From contig CAIWXI010000031.1 in assembly GCA_903916595.1 (NCBI GenBank), positions 107,154 through 171,153 on the forward strand: a stretch of DNA of 64,000 nt, in the 5' to 3' direction. Below the pieces are notes generated by a model. The model ran no database searches. It saw only the letters and a program-made list of their open reading frames with translations, and was not told the DNA's origin. The DNA comes from an uncultured Bacteroidales bacterium. Lineage in GTDB: Bacteria; Bacteroidota; Bacteroidia; Bacteroidales; FEN-979. A program made the position numbers and the translations under genes. This document shows positions 26,088 through 34,239 of the stretch, in pieces (position 1 is the first letter of the stretch; the number at the start of each line of letters is the position of its first letter).

Positions 26088-26920
26088 TGACATCAAAAAT
26101 TTGTGTTTTCGCAAGCTGGATTCTTATGATTCTCGGTTCGCTGATGTATATATCGTGCCAACGGTCAGAAATTGCTGAAGATGGCCCTACTAAAGCTACA
26201 ACGCTCGTCGTACGCTTTGAGAATCTGGTCGACAGCCTGCCTTTAATTCTTGATTCGCTGATGTATGAAAATTCCTCGGGTGATGTCTACGAGGTGACCG
26301 ACCTTCAGTACTTCATCTCCGGCCTTACTTTACACAGGGACGACGGGTATAATTATACTGTGATTGACAACGCCGGAGTTCATTATGTGGATGCAAGAAT
26401 TCCCGAAAGTCTCTTCTGGACACTCAGCGTATCTTTGCCCTACGGTAATTTCGACTCGATTTCTTTTACTTTCGGCATCGATGAGTTCGGAAATTATTCA
26501 AACCGCTTTCCAAACCCTCCCGAAAGGGATATGAACTGGCCGGATGTACTGGGAGGTGGATATCATTATATGAAAATGAACCTGTTGTGGAAAAAAACCG
26601 GGCTGTTCCGAACTTTCCCTTTTAATTTTCATATCGGTATCGGGCAGATCTATAAAGGCAATGTGATAGAACCGGATTCGATTATTGGTTTCGTGCAGAA
26701 TTATTTTGACGTGAACCTGCCGGCTTCTGCTTACTCGATCGAAAAAGGTCAGATCAAGCATCTGGTGATCTCAATGAATGTGAACCAGTGGTTTACGGGT
26801 AACAATGAGTTCGATTTCGCAAAATACCCGAATACCATGATGCAGCATCAGGCGACCATGAACAATGCATGTTTGAATGGAAGGAATGCTTTTCGCGTGA
26901 GGTTTACCAGCGGGCCGTGA
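26084..26920 (+). CDS. MbnP-like lipoprotein
   Basis: 278 aa. The N-terminal signal ends in a lipobox (SLMYISCQ). The body follows the MbnP family plan: LVVRFENLVDSLPLILDS, YEVTDLQYFISGLTLH, an MNWPDVLGGGYHYMKMNLLW segment, FNFHIGIGQ, and IKHLVISMNVNQWFTGNNEFDF near the end. Characterised MbnP proteins carry a tryptophan that the partner di-haem enzyme MbnH oxidises to kynurenine to build a copper site. The next gene here is a di-haem peroxidase-family protein, as in known mbnPH pairs. Which tryptophan would be modified is not assigned. Confidence 0.82.
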   Translation: MMTSKICVFASWILMILGSLMYISCQRSEIAEDGPTKATTLVVRFENLVDSLPLILDSLMYENSSGDVYEVTDLQYFISGLTLHRDDGYNYTVIDNAGVHYVDARIPESLFWTLSVSLPYGNFDSISFTFGIDEFGNYSNRFPNPPERDMNWPDVLGGGYHYMKMNLLWKKTGLFRTFPFNFHIGIGQIYKGNVIEPDSIIGFVQNYFDVNLPASAYSIEKGQIKHLVISMNVNQWFTGNNEFDFAKYPNTMMQHQATMNNACLNGRNAFRVRFTSGP

Positions 26921-26968
26921 CTGATTGATTGATTGATTGATTCATTGATTCATTGATTGAAGGATTGA
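26921..26968. repeat. (GATT)n tetranucleotide array between mbnP- and mbnH-like genes
   Basis: About eleven units of GATT/CATT (CTGATTGATTGATTGATTGATTCATTG...) fill the 51-bp spacer. Slippage here would change the distance between the two genes. Confidence 0.85.
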
Positions 26969-26971
26969 ATT

Positions 26972-28150
26972 ATGCGTTTTCGCCATTTCGCCATTTCACC
27001 ATTTCACCATTTCGCCATTTCACTTCCATTAATCTTGCTGTTCGCTGCCCTGCCTGGCTGCAAGAAGGATTCACCGGATACGAGTACTTTTAATCCGACG
27101 CCATACGTCATCAGCATACCAAAATATTTTCCGACACAACTGAATATCCCTGCCGATAACCCGATGACTGTTGATGGTGTTGAACTGGGGCGTACTCTTT
27201 TTTATGACGGACGGATTTCGGGCCGTACCGATGCCGATTCGCTCATGAGCTGTTCAACCTGCCATCTGCAGTCCAGATCATTTATCTGCGGAATTGATAA
27301 TCCACGCTTTCCGGGCGGTCATCCCTACGGGCTTGCCGGCATTTTTACACCTCACTTCATGCTGCCGCTGATAAACCTGGCATGGGTCAATAATGGTTTT
27401 CTCTGGGATGGTTCTCTTGCTGCTGGTAATCCCCTAAAGTCGAAACGACAGCTCGAAGATATCTGCTGGTTGGCTATTGTGGCTCCTCATGAAATGGCCG
27501 GAGATACAAACCGCTCAAAAGCCCTCATTCAAACCATCAAGGGATATCCGGAACTATTTGAGAAAGCCTTTGGCAGCAAAACTGTGACCGTGAAGAACAT
27601 GGGCCGGGCCATTGCTCAGTTTGTAAGAACGCTGATCTCGGCTGATTCAAAATTCGACCGTTTTCTGGCAGGCAAAACAGAACTCAATGAAAAGGAACGC
27701 CGGGGGTATGTGCTTTTCATGACCGAAACGGGAGGCGACTGTTTCCATTGTCATGGAGGCGAAGGAAATCCTCTGTTCACTACCAATCTTTTTTACAATA
27801 ACGGGAAGGACAGCGTGTTTAGTGATGCCGGCGACAGGTATGGGGTTACCAATAGCCCTATGGATGTCGGAGCCTATGTGGCGCCCACCCTGCGAAATGT
27901 GGTTTTTACAGCGCCTTATATGCACGACGGGCGGTTTAAAACCCTCGAAGAAGTAATAGATTTTTATAGTTCTGGCGTGGTTTGGTCACCCGCCATCAGC
28001 CCGCTTATGCATCATGTTATAACCCACGGGGTTCAACTTACTCCTTCTCAGAAATCAGACCTTAAAGATTTCATCTTAACTTTGACCGATAGTAATTTTG
28101 TTAAAAATCCTGCATTCGCAAGGCCTGTGATCTTACCGGGCGAAGAATAA
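26972..28150 (+). CDS. MbnH/MauG-like di-haem cytochrome c peroxidase family lipoprotein
   Basis: 392 aa with two c-type haem sites: CSTCH near residue 91 and CFHCH near residue 255. GVELGRTLFYDGRIS, APTLRNVVFTAPYMHDGRFKTLEEVIDFY and a final SDLKDFILTLTD are family hallmarks. The lipoprotein signal (ISLPLILLFAALPGC) is unusual because its start codon and N-region (MRFRHFAISPFHHFA) are encoded by the ATTTC(A/G)CC microsatellite; no other usable start lies upstream of the hydrophobic core. Paired with the MbnP-like gene, it probably installs an oxidised tryptophan in that partner; a classical H2O2 peroxidase is the alternative. Confidence 0.84.
   Translation: MRFRHFAISPFHHFAISLPLILLFAALPGCKKDSPDTSTFNPTPYVISIPKYFPTQLNIPADNPMTVDGVELGRTLFYDGRISGRTDADSLMSCSTCHLQSRSFICGIDNPRFPGGHPYGLAGIFTPHFMLPLINLAWVNNGFLWDGSLAAGNPLKSKRQLEDICWLAIVAPHEMAGDTNRSKALIQTIKGYPELFEKAFGSKTVTVKNMGRAIAQFVRTLISADSKFDRFLAGKTELNEKERRGYVLFMTETGGDCFHCHGGEGNPLFTTNLFYNNGKDSVFSDAGDRYGVTNSPMDVGAYVAPTLRNVVFTAPYMHDGRFKTLEEVIDFYSSGVVWSPAISPLMHHVITHGVQLTPSQKSDLKDFILTLTDSNFVKNPAFARPVILPGEE
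26979..27023. repeat. (ATTTC[A/G]CC)n array inside the mbnH-like signal-peptide codons
   Basis: Six units (TTCGCCATTTCGCCATTTCACC...) run directly after the ATG, in frame. Elsewhere in the window this array is intergenic. Here it is translated as FRHFAISPFHHFAIS. Confidence 0.9.
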
Positions 28151-28157
28151 AATACGT

Positions 28158-28973
28158 ATGATAGTAAAACCGAATTGTAAAATTAACCTTGGACTTAATA
28201 TCGTGAGAAAGCGTATTGATGGCTATCATGATATTGAAACTGTGTTCTACCCTGTCGGCATATGCGATTCTATTGAGATCAATCCTTCTGATGATGGCAT
28301 GTTTCATTTCTCATCCTCAGGCTTAAAAATACCGGGCGATCCGGCTACCAACCTATGCGTTCAGGCCTATAACCTGATGAAGGAACATTTCAATGTACCG
28401 CCGGTGACGATCCATCTTCAGAAAAACATACCGATGGGCTCCGGTCTTGGCGGAGGATCTTCCGATGGCGCCTATACCCTGAAAGCCCTGAATGAACTGA
28501 TCAAACCCCGATTGACCAGTGAACACCTCAAGGCCTTTGCTTCCCGCCTGGGTAGCGACTGCACGTTTTTTGTTGATAACAAACCCGCGTTTGCAAAAGG
28601 AAGGGGAGAGCTTCTCTCAACAGTATCTGTTCCACTCCCGGGATTGTACCTGCTCATCGTTATTCCTCAGGTTCATGTAAATACAATTGAAGCGTATTCG
28701 TTGATTCAACCAGCTCGTCCCGTAACTTCAATCAAAGAGACCATCAATCTGCCGGTAAGCCAATGGAAAGGAAGGATGATTAATGATTTTGAAGATGTTG
28801 TTTTTCGTAAATACCCCCTCATAGGTCAGATCAAAGAACAACTTTATGAAAAAGGGGCGGTCTATGCTTCCATGAGCGGCAGCGGCTCAGCGGTTTATGG
28901 CCTTTTCAATGAAACACCTGCGGTTTATGGCCTTTTCCCAGGCTGCTTTGTCTGGATGGCAGATAGCAGATAA
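28158..28973 (+). CDS. ispE: 4-diphosphocytidyl-2-C-methyl-D-erythritol kinase
   Basis: 271 aa, GHMP kinase fold. The N-terminal NCKINLGLNIVRKRIDGYHDIETVFYPV and the ATP loop PMGSGLGGGSSDGAY are diagnostic, as is ASMSGSGSAVYGLF near the end. It phosphorylates CDP-ME in the MEP isoprenoid pathway. The C-terminus contains a local duplication: an 18-bp stretch (GCGGTTTATGGCCTTTTC) occurs at 28890 and 28920, giving AVYGLFNETPAVYGLF. It follows the mbnH-like gene by 7 bp. Confidence 0.94.
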   Translation: MIVKPNCKINLGLNIVRKRIDGYHDIETVFYPVGICDSIEINPSDDGMFHFSSSGLKIPGDPATNLCVQAYNLMKEHFNVPPVTIHLQKNIPMGSGLGGGSSDGAYTLKALNELIKPRLTSEHLKAFASRLGSDCTFFVDNKPAFAKGRGELLSTVSVPLPGLYLLIVIPQVHVNTIEAYSLIQPARPVTSIKETINLPVSQWKGRMINDFEDVVFRKYPLIGQIKEQLYEKGAVYASMSGSGSAVYGLFNETPAVYGLFPGCFVWMADSR

Positions 28974-28995
28974 CAGATGACAGATAAATTTCACC

Positions 28996-29062
28996 ATTTA
29001 TTCACGAATTGTTTATTTCTATGGTGTTCATTACGGCTTCGCCGAACACCATTTCACCATTT
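28996..29062. repeat. 67-bp hairpin element, copy A
   Basis: A perfect 67-bp match (inverse orientation) to 53235-53301. It contains a nested hairpin, GGTGTTCATTACGGCTTCGCCGAACACC (outer stem GGTGTT/AACACC, inner CGGC-TTC-GCCG), and ends in ATTTCACC units. It sits between convergent genes, ispE and the LptF/G-family gene. Confidence 0.9.
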
Positions 29063-30137
29063 ACTTCGGCGCCAGCCGTAACAGCACAAATGCAATAATC
29101 CCGAAAATTACGTTTGGTATCCATACGGCCAATAAAGGATGCAGATTGCCAAATGTGGCAAATACTGTCGATATCTGCATGAACAGGATATAGAGAAACG
29201 TAAGCGACAAGCCAAGTCCGAGATGGTAGCCAATACCACCCCTGACCTTACGCGACGAGACAGCGACACCGATCAGCGTAAGAATGAGGGTTGCAAATGG
29301 ATCAGATATCCGGGTGTAACCTTTGACTTTATATTTCATGACATCCGGATCGCCCCGGAGTTCTTTTTTTCGGATATGTTCTTTGAGCACAAAGTAATTC
29401 ATGATCTTCACTTCTTCGATATCTTCAGTAAAATCGGCCGGGACCAATGGAAGCAAAGTGTCGAGTTTCGCACCTTTACGAAAACTCTCGGTCAGTTTGC
29501 CCATACTTCTTACATAATAATTCGAAATGATCCAGCGCTGCCGTATAGTGTCCCAGTCAATCCGTTCGGCCTTAAGTTTATAGACCAGTTCCCTGTTCAC
29601 AAATTTCTCGATGGTGAATTTCCATCCGCTGTTGGTCCTGAGATTAAAATTCTCAAGAAAAATAAAGGTTCCGGGGCTGATCTGCCGGTGCACATTCATA
29701 TCGTTGAATTCCTTTGGATCTTTGATGTATTTTTTTTCAAAGGCGAACATTCCCTGGTTGGTATAGGGAATGATGAAATTTGCCAGGACAAACGACAGCA
29801 AAGCGAGGATCATCGCCGACAGGATGTATGGAAACAAAAACCTTCTGAAACTTATCCCGCTGGCCAGAATAGCGACGATCTCAGAATCAGAAGCCATCTT
29901 TGATGTAAAAAAAATAACGGCAATAAACGTAAGGAGGTAACTGAAAAGATTGATGAAATAAGGGATAAAGTTGAAATAGTAGTTGAAAATAATTGCAAAC
30001 AATGGAGGTTTGGTGCGAAGGAAATCGTCAATCCTTTCAGAAATATCAAAGATCACGACAATGAATATCAGCAGGATCAGGGTAAAGAAGAAAGTCCCCA
30101 GGAATTTGCGGATAATATACAGGTCAAGGGTTCGCAT
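29061..30137 (-). CDS. LptF/LptG-family permease (YjgP/YjgQ)
   Basis: 358 aa from the chosen ATG (MRTLDLYIIRKFLGTFFFTL); the ORF-track start 24 codons upstream lies inside the previous gene. The LptF/G layout is clear: N-terminal amphipathic IIRKFLGTF, three N-terminal membrane helices, a periplasmic jellyroll (~130-260) and three C-terminal helices (FATLILTLIGVAVSS, VWIPNVIFGIIAFVLLRLAPK). It is an inner-membrane part of the LPS extractor LptB2FG. The start shares a base with the upstream stop (TGATG), so translation is coupled to the GT39 gene. LptF versus LptG cannot be separated with certainty. Confidence 0.88.
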   Translation of the reverse strand: MRTLDLYIIRKFLGTFFFTLILLIFIVVIFDISERIDDFLRTKPPLFAIIFNYYFNFIPYFINLFSYLLTFIAVIFFTSKMASDSEIVAILASGISFRRFLFPYILSAMILALLSFVLANFIIPYTNQGMFAFEKKYIKDPKEFNDMNVHRQISPGTFIFLENFNLRTNSGWKFTIEKFVNRELVYKLKAERIDWDTIRQRWIISNYYVRSMGKLTESFRKGAKLDTLLPLVPADFTEDIEEVKIMNYFVLKEHIRKKELRGDPDVMKYKVKGYTRISDPFATLILTLIGVAVSSRKVRGGIGYHLGLGLSLTFLYILFMQISTVFATFGNLHPLLAVWIPNVIFGIIAFVLLRLAPK

Positions 30138-31840
30138 CAGTAAATTTCCATCATTTGATAATTCATATTCCTGGCTGCAGGTATCCAGCCGGTAGAAACA
30201 GAAACCCAAAAGTAATAATTCCCTGGCAGGGAAGGAGTATCGAAGCGAATGCTTGTATCCCTGGTGCTTGTAGTAATGACCATATTAGTAATATCAGTTG
30301 AAGGCACCATCCGGGCAACATAATCATCTTTATAATGCAAATGGTAAACCAGCGATGAGGGCAGCCATTTATTTTCATTGAACCTCACGGTATCCTTGTA
30401 CGGATTAATAATAGTTACCGGCAAAATAATACTTGCATTGGCCGGAAAACGGAGATCCTTGATTTTAAACTTAAGCCCGAGCTTGTAGTGAGATCTGAAA
30501 TTATTCCAATAGCCGTAGTATGTGATGATGTTATTGCTGGTCACAAATGCCTTTCTGCCCGGGAGCCATCGCCAGGGGGCAAAATCAACTACCATGATTT
30601 CCTTACCCTGTATGCTTTGCTCAATATCGCTCCAGTAATAATACTGCGTTCTGTGCCCTGAGTAATCCTCCATGGTATAAGCGGGCTTTCCTGTATAAAA
30701 AATATACTTTGAGGTTCTCTGGTAGGAATTCAAAAAAAGCACAGGTCTGCCGCCTGCCTTTTTCTCAACTTCCTTCGACCATTCCTTCCATCCGTATAAC
30801 TCAGACAGATTCACCAGAGAGCGGGGAAATTTCAGGTAATCAACCATCAGATAAGCTCTGAATGCAAATAAAACTACTATGCTGATGGCAGCGACCGGGA
30901 GAATCCATTTTCTGAGTTTTATTTTTTCTGCGGATGTCCGGTAGGCCATGATCAGAAGCGCCACGAAAGCCGGAACGGTCCAGTTTGGCTCCACCTTTCC
31001 GCGGAAAGTATAGGCCAGAAAAAACATTATTATCCCGATGGCATTGAATTTGAGGCTTTTGTCGAAGATGTCTTTAGGTTTGAACACGATCATGGCCCAA
31101 AAGAACACTATGGCCATAAAAGGTCCATAAATAGCGAACTGACCCACGAAGAATTCACTGAAATACTGAAAGAAGCTGAACTGATCGAAATTCCGCTCCA
31201 TCAGATGGTAGTATATTGTCGGATGATCGTTGTTGAATGACCACAGGATATGGGGAATCATGAAGATGATCCCACTCAGAGCGGCAATATAAAATGAGCG
31301 GCTTTTCAGAAGCCTGAAGTTCGAAATAATGGTAAAGAATATCACCAGTATGCCGTTGTATTTGCTGTAAATCATGGCCGCCATAATCATACCCCAAAGC
31401 ACAGAAAGAATGATGCTGTTGTTATCGAGTAGTTTTTTATAGACCAGGAAATACAGAATTGTAAAAAAGAGCAAAGCAACATCCGGGGCCGCCATAAATC
31501 CGCCTACCTGGGCGATCAGTGTGGAAAACGCCAGGGCCCCGAAGAGGATAGGGTCTTTGACCCCGGCCAGCCGTGAAAGCAGATAAAACGAGAGGGTGTT
31601 GATGATCACAAAGAAAAACCTGACCCCGAATTCATTGTGGAAGAAAGTATAACCTGCCCTGATCAGAATACCAACCATAGGAGGATGCTCATAATACCCC
31701 CAGGCCGGTCGCTGACCATACATCCAGAACAGGGCCTCATCGTCGAACAAGCCAGTAAATGCCGCCTGGATGAAATTGATAATCATCCAGCCGATCAGGA
31801 TATATAGCAGTAATTTTCTTTTATCTGTAGTTTCGTTCAT
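30137..31840 (-). CDS. GT39/ArnT-like membrane glycosyltransferase
   Basis: 567 aa. It has an N-terminal membrane helix (LLLYILIGWMIINFIQAAF) and a first periplasmic loop with FDDEALFWMYGQRPAWGYYEHPPMVGILIRAG, the GT-C acidic motif and aromatic pattern of the PMT_2/ArnT group, then about ten more hydrophobic segments. The C-terminal ~170 residues are soluble. It would transfer a sugar from an undecaprenyl carrier to lipid A or another periplasmic acceptor. Its coupling to the LptF/G-family gene supports an envelope lipid or LPS role. Its entire upstream spacer is a microsatellite array. Confidence 0.84.
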   Translation of the reverse strand: MNETTDKRKLLLYILIGWMIINFIQAAFTGLFDDEALFWMYGQRPAWGYYEHPPMVGILIRAGYTFFHNEFGVRFFFVIINTLSFYLLSRLAGVKDPILFGALAFSTLIAQVGGFMAAPDVALLFFTILYFLVYKKLLDNNSIILSVLWGMIMAAMIYSKYNGILVIFFTIISNFRLLKSRSFYIAALSGIIFMIPHILWSFNNDHPTIYYHLMERNFDQFSFFQYFSEFFVGQFAIYGPFMAIVFFWAMIVFKPKDIFDKSLKFNAIGIIMFFLAYTFRGKVEPNWTVPAFVALLIMAYRTSAEKIKLRKWILPVAAISIVVLFAFRAYLMVDYLKFPRSLVNLSELYGWKEWSKEVEKKAGGRPVLFLNSYQRTSKYIFYTGKPAYTMEDYSGHRTQYYYWSDIEQSIQGKEIMVVDFAPWRWLPGRKAFVTSNNIITYYGYWNNFRSHYKLGLKFKIKDLRFPANASIILPVTIINPYKDTVRFNENKWLPSSLVYHLHYKDDYVARMVPSTDITNMVITTSTRDTSIRFDTPSLPGNYYFWVSVSTGWIPAARNMNYQMMEIY

Positions 31841-31888
31841 TTCACCATTTCACCATTTCACCATTTCACCATTTCACCATTTCACCAT
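31841..31888. repeat. (ATTTCACC)n array filling the tgt-GT39 spacer
   Basis: Six to seven perfect ATTTCACC units occupy the whole spacer, from the tgt stop to the ATG of the GT39 gene on the minus strand. The GT39 leader therefore reads (GGTGAAAT)n. GGTGAA could serve as a weak ribosome-binding context, so copy number would not alter it much. Confidence 0.9.
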
Positions 31889-33019
31889 TTACAATCTCCC
31901 CATTAGCCTAACAACCATCTCCGCTTTCCAAGCCGCGAAATCCCCTTCAAGTATATGTGCCCTTGCTTCCTTCATAAGCCAGATATAAAAGCCCAGATTA
32001 TGCATCGTGGCTATCATGGGGGCAAGCATCTCACCCGAGATAAACAGATGCCTCAGGAATGCCTTTGAATATAATGTATCGGAAAACACATCACCACCGG
32101 CTTCAAGAGGGGAGAAGTCATCCTTCCATTTTTCATTTTTAATATTAATAATACCATCTCTGGTAAAGAGCATGCCGTTGCGGCCGTTCCGGGTTGGGAT
32201 CACACAGTCGAACATGTCGATACCCAGAGCGATACATTCAAGGATATTGGCCGGTGTTCCCACTCCCATAAGATATCTGGGCTTTTCCTGAGGAAGGATG
32301 CCGCAAACCAGGGCGGTTATCGAATACATGATCTTTGCAGGTTCGCCAACCGATAATCCCCCGATGGCATAGCCCGAAGCTTCTTTTGATGCTAAATATT
32401 CGGCTGACTGCATCCTCAGGTCTTCAAACGTACTACCCTGGACAATAGGAAACAAAGCTTGTGAGTAGCCGTGAGGACATTCAGTTTTATCAAAATGTTC
32501 AAGGCAGCGGTCGAGCCATTGATGAGTACGTTTTAAAGATTTCTTCGCATATTCGTACTCGCAGGGCCAAGGAGTACACTCGTCGAAGGCCATGATGATA
32601 TCGGCGCCCAGCGAACGCTGAATGTCGATAGCCGATTCAGGTGTAAAATGATGCCTTGAACCATCGATATGTGACTGGAATATAACTCCCTCGTCGGTGA
32701 TCTTCCTTATGCCTGCCAGGGAATAGATCTGAAACCCGCCGCTGTCGGTCAGAATGGGCCGGTCCCAGCCGTTGAACTTATGCAGTCCGCCTGCATCGGA
32801 GATGATTTTTGTGCCGGGACGAAGATAGAGATGATAGGTGTTGCTGAGCATGATTTCTGCCCCGATCTCATTCTTCAGATCTCTGATATGCAAGGCTTTT
32901 ACTGCTCCGGCTGTGCCTACCGGCATGAAAAAAGGTGTGTGAATTAATCCGTGATCAGTGATCAGTGACCCTGCCCTGGCTGAGCTACCTGGATCGCGAT
33001 GTTCAATTCTGAAGTTCAA
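31889..33019 (-). CDS. tgt: Queuine/preQ1 tRNA-ribosyltransferase (TTG start)
   Basis: 376 aa from the proposed TTG start (MNFRIEHRDPGSSARAG). The ORF-track TTG at 33043 overlaps the -7 box TACCTTTG at 33041-33048 and would lie upstream of the transcript start; no ATG is available. The catalytic region is intact: LSNTYHLYLRPG, ILTDSGGFQIYSL, IMAFDECTPWP, GGLSVGEP, YLMGVGTP and FDCVIPTRNGRNG. The zinc-site triad C-x-C-x2-C of E. coli-type Tgt is replaced by DVFSDTLYSKAFLRHL, with only the histidine kept. From memory this loss is usual in Bacteroidota Tgt. The enzyme exchanges G34 for preQ1 in NAU/NAC-decoding tRNAs. Confidence 0.93.
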   Translation of the reverse strand: MNFRIEHRDPGSSARAGSLITDHGLIHTPFFMPVGTAGAVKALHIRDLKNEIGAEIMLSNTYHLYLRPGTKIISDAGGLHKFNGWDRPILTDSGGFQIYSLAGIRKITDEGVIFQSHIDGSRHHFTPESAIDIQRSLGADIIMAFDECTPWPCEYEYAKKSLKRTHQWLDRCLEHFDKTECPHGYSQALFPIVQGSTFEDLRMQSAEYLASKEASGYAIGGLSVGEPAKIMYSITALVCGILPQEKPRYLMGVGTPANILECIALGIDMFDCVIPTRNGRNGMLFTRDGIINIKNEKWKDDFSPLEAGGDVFSDTLYSKAFLRHLFISGEMLAPMIATMHNLGFYIWLMKEARAHILEGDFAAWKAEMVVRLMGRL

Positions 33020-33040
33020 ACTAAGATGCCTATTTATCGA

Positions 33041-33048
33041 CAAAGGTA
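33041..33048 (-). promoter_or_regulatory. -7 box for tgt
   Basis: Reads TACCTTTG on the minus strand, an exact TAnnTTTG match, 22 bp upstream of the proposed TTG start. It is the argument for choosing that start. Confidence 0.55.
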
Positions 33049-33070
33049 GGTTTTTCTGCCGGATTCTGAA

Positions 33071-33078
33071 TATCTTTG
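33071..33078 (+). promoter_or_regulatory. -7 box for the GT2 gene
   Basis: TATCTTTG, matching TAnnTTTG, 27 bp before the ATG at 33106. It is divergent from the tgt box, with 22 bp between them. Confidence 0.5.
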
Positions 33079-33105
33079 CCGAAACCTACAGTTAAATCTT
33101 GTTAA

Positions 33106-34239
33106 ATGCTTGACCTGCTTGTAAATATCGATACTGTCCCACTGGTGTTGCTGATCGTTTTTTGCTGTTTCTTTCTGATCCAGATTACCTATTACCTGCT
33201 TATTTTTCTGAGGCTTGCAAGGTATAAAGGAGCTCGTCCGGGCCAGTCGAAAACAGGCGTTTCAGTAGTTATTTGTGCACGTAATGAATATTATAATCTG
33301 AAGGCTAACCTGCCTCTTGTGCTTGATCAGGACTATCCCGAGTTTGAAGTGCTGGTAGTAAACCATGCCTCTGATGACGAGACTTTGAACCTGCTTTCGG
33401 ATTTGCAGCGCGAATATCCGCACTTGAAAAGCATCGAGATACAAAAAGACCTGAATTTTTTCTCAGGCAAAAAATTTCCGCTTTCCATCGGAATCAAATC
33501 GGCCAAATATGACCAGATACTATTAACCGATGCCGACTGCAGACCCTCTTCCAGGAACTGGATCACCGAAATGCAATCAGCATACAGTAAGGGAATTAAA
33601 GTAACTCTCGGGTATAGCCCGTATACTCAAAACAAAGGCCTGCTTAACAAGCTGATCCGTTTCGACACAGCCCATATAGCCGTTCAGTATCTTTCATACG
33701 CTCTGGCGGGTTTACCGTATATGGGGGTTGGCAGGAACCTCTCGTACCATCGCTCGGTGTTTTACGACAACGGGGGTTTTATTCCGCATTACAGGATACG
33801 CTCGGGCGACGACGATCTGTTTATCAACCGGGTTGCAAAAAAAGCCAACACTGCAGTGGTCGTCACGGAAAACAGCTATACCCTGTCGGAACCCAAGAAG
33901 ACCTTCGGCCAATGGATAACCCAGAAAAGACGACACCTTTCTACTTCCATGCATTACCGCTTCAGACATAAGTTTCTGCTTGGGTTGTACTCTTTCAGTC
34001 TTTTGTTTTACTACCTGTTTTTTTTGCTGATGCTTTCGCTCAATTACTCAATATTCCCTGTCCTTGGCTTGTTTGTTATCAGATTGGCTATACAGTATCT
34101 GATCCTCTCCCGCTGCTTTAAACAGTTGCATGAAAAAGATCTTATCCTTTTTATTCCATTACTTGAAATTGTACTTTTACTGCTGAATACTGGCATCGGC
34201 ATCACAAACCTTTTCCGCGAACCGAATAAATGGAAATAG
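33106..34239 (+). CDS. Membrane-anchored GT2-family glycosyltransferase
   Basis: 377 aa. An N-terminal membrane helix (LVLLIVFCCFFLIQITYYLLIF) is followed by a GT-A catalytic domain with VSVVICARNEYYNLKANLPLVLDQDYPEFEVLVVNHASDD, LLTDADCRP (DxD-type), SGDDDLFINR and KRRHLSTSMHYR (Q/RxxRW-like). Two or three C-terminal helices follow. It is likely a processive or inner-membrane glycosyltransferase; acceptor unknown. The last 10 bp overlap the downstream ECF sigma gene. Confidence 0.86.
   Translation: MLDLLVNIDTVPLVLLIVFCCFFLIQITYYLLIFLRLARYKGARPGQSKTGVSVVICARNEYYNLKANLPLVLDQDYPEFEVLVVNHASDDETLNLLSDLQREYPHLKSIEIQKDLNFFSGKKFPLSIGIKSAKYDQILLTDADCRPSSRNWITEMQSAYSKGIKVTLGYSPYTQNKGLLNKLIRFDTAHIAVQYLSYALAGLPYMGVGRNLSYHRSVFYDNGGFIPHYRIRSGDDDLFINRVAKKANTAVVVTENSYTLSEPKKTFGQWITQKRRHLSTSMHYRFRHKFLLGLYSFSLLFYYLFFLLMLSLNYSIFPVLGLFVIRLAIQYLILSRCFKQLHEKDLILFIPLLEIVLLLLNTGIGITNLFREPNKWK

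Noticed and set aside
29139-29903. 254-aa plus-strand ORF
   Set aside because: Antisense of the LptF/G-family gene; composition is that of a shadow frame.
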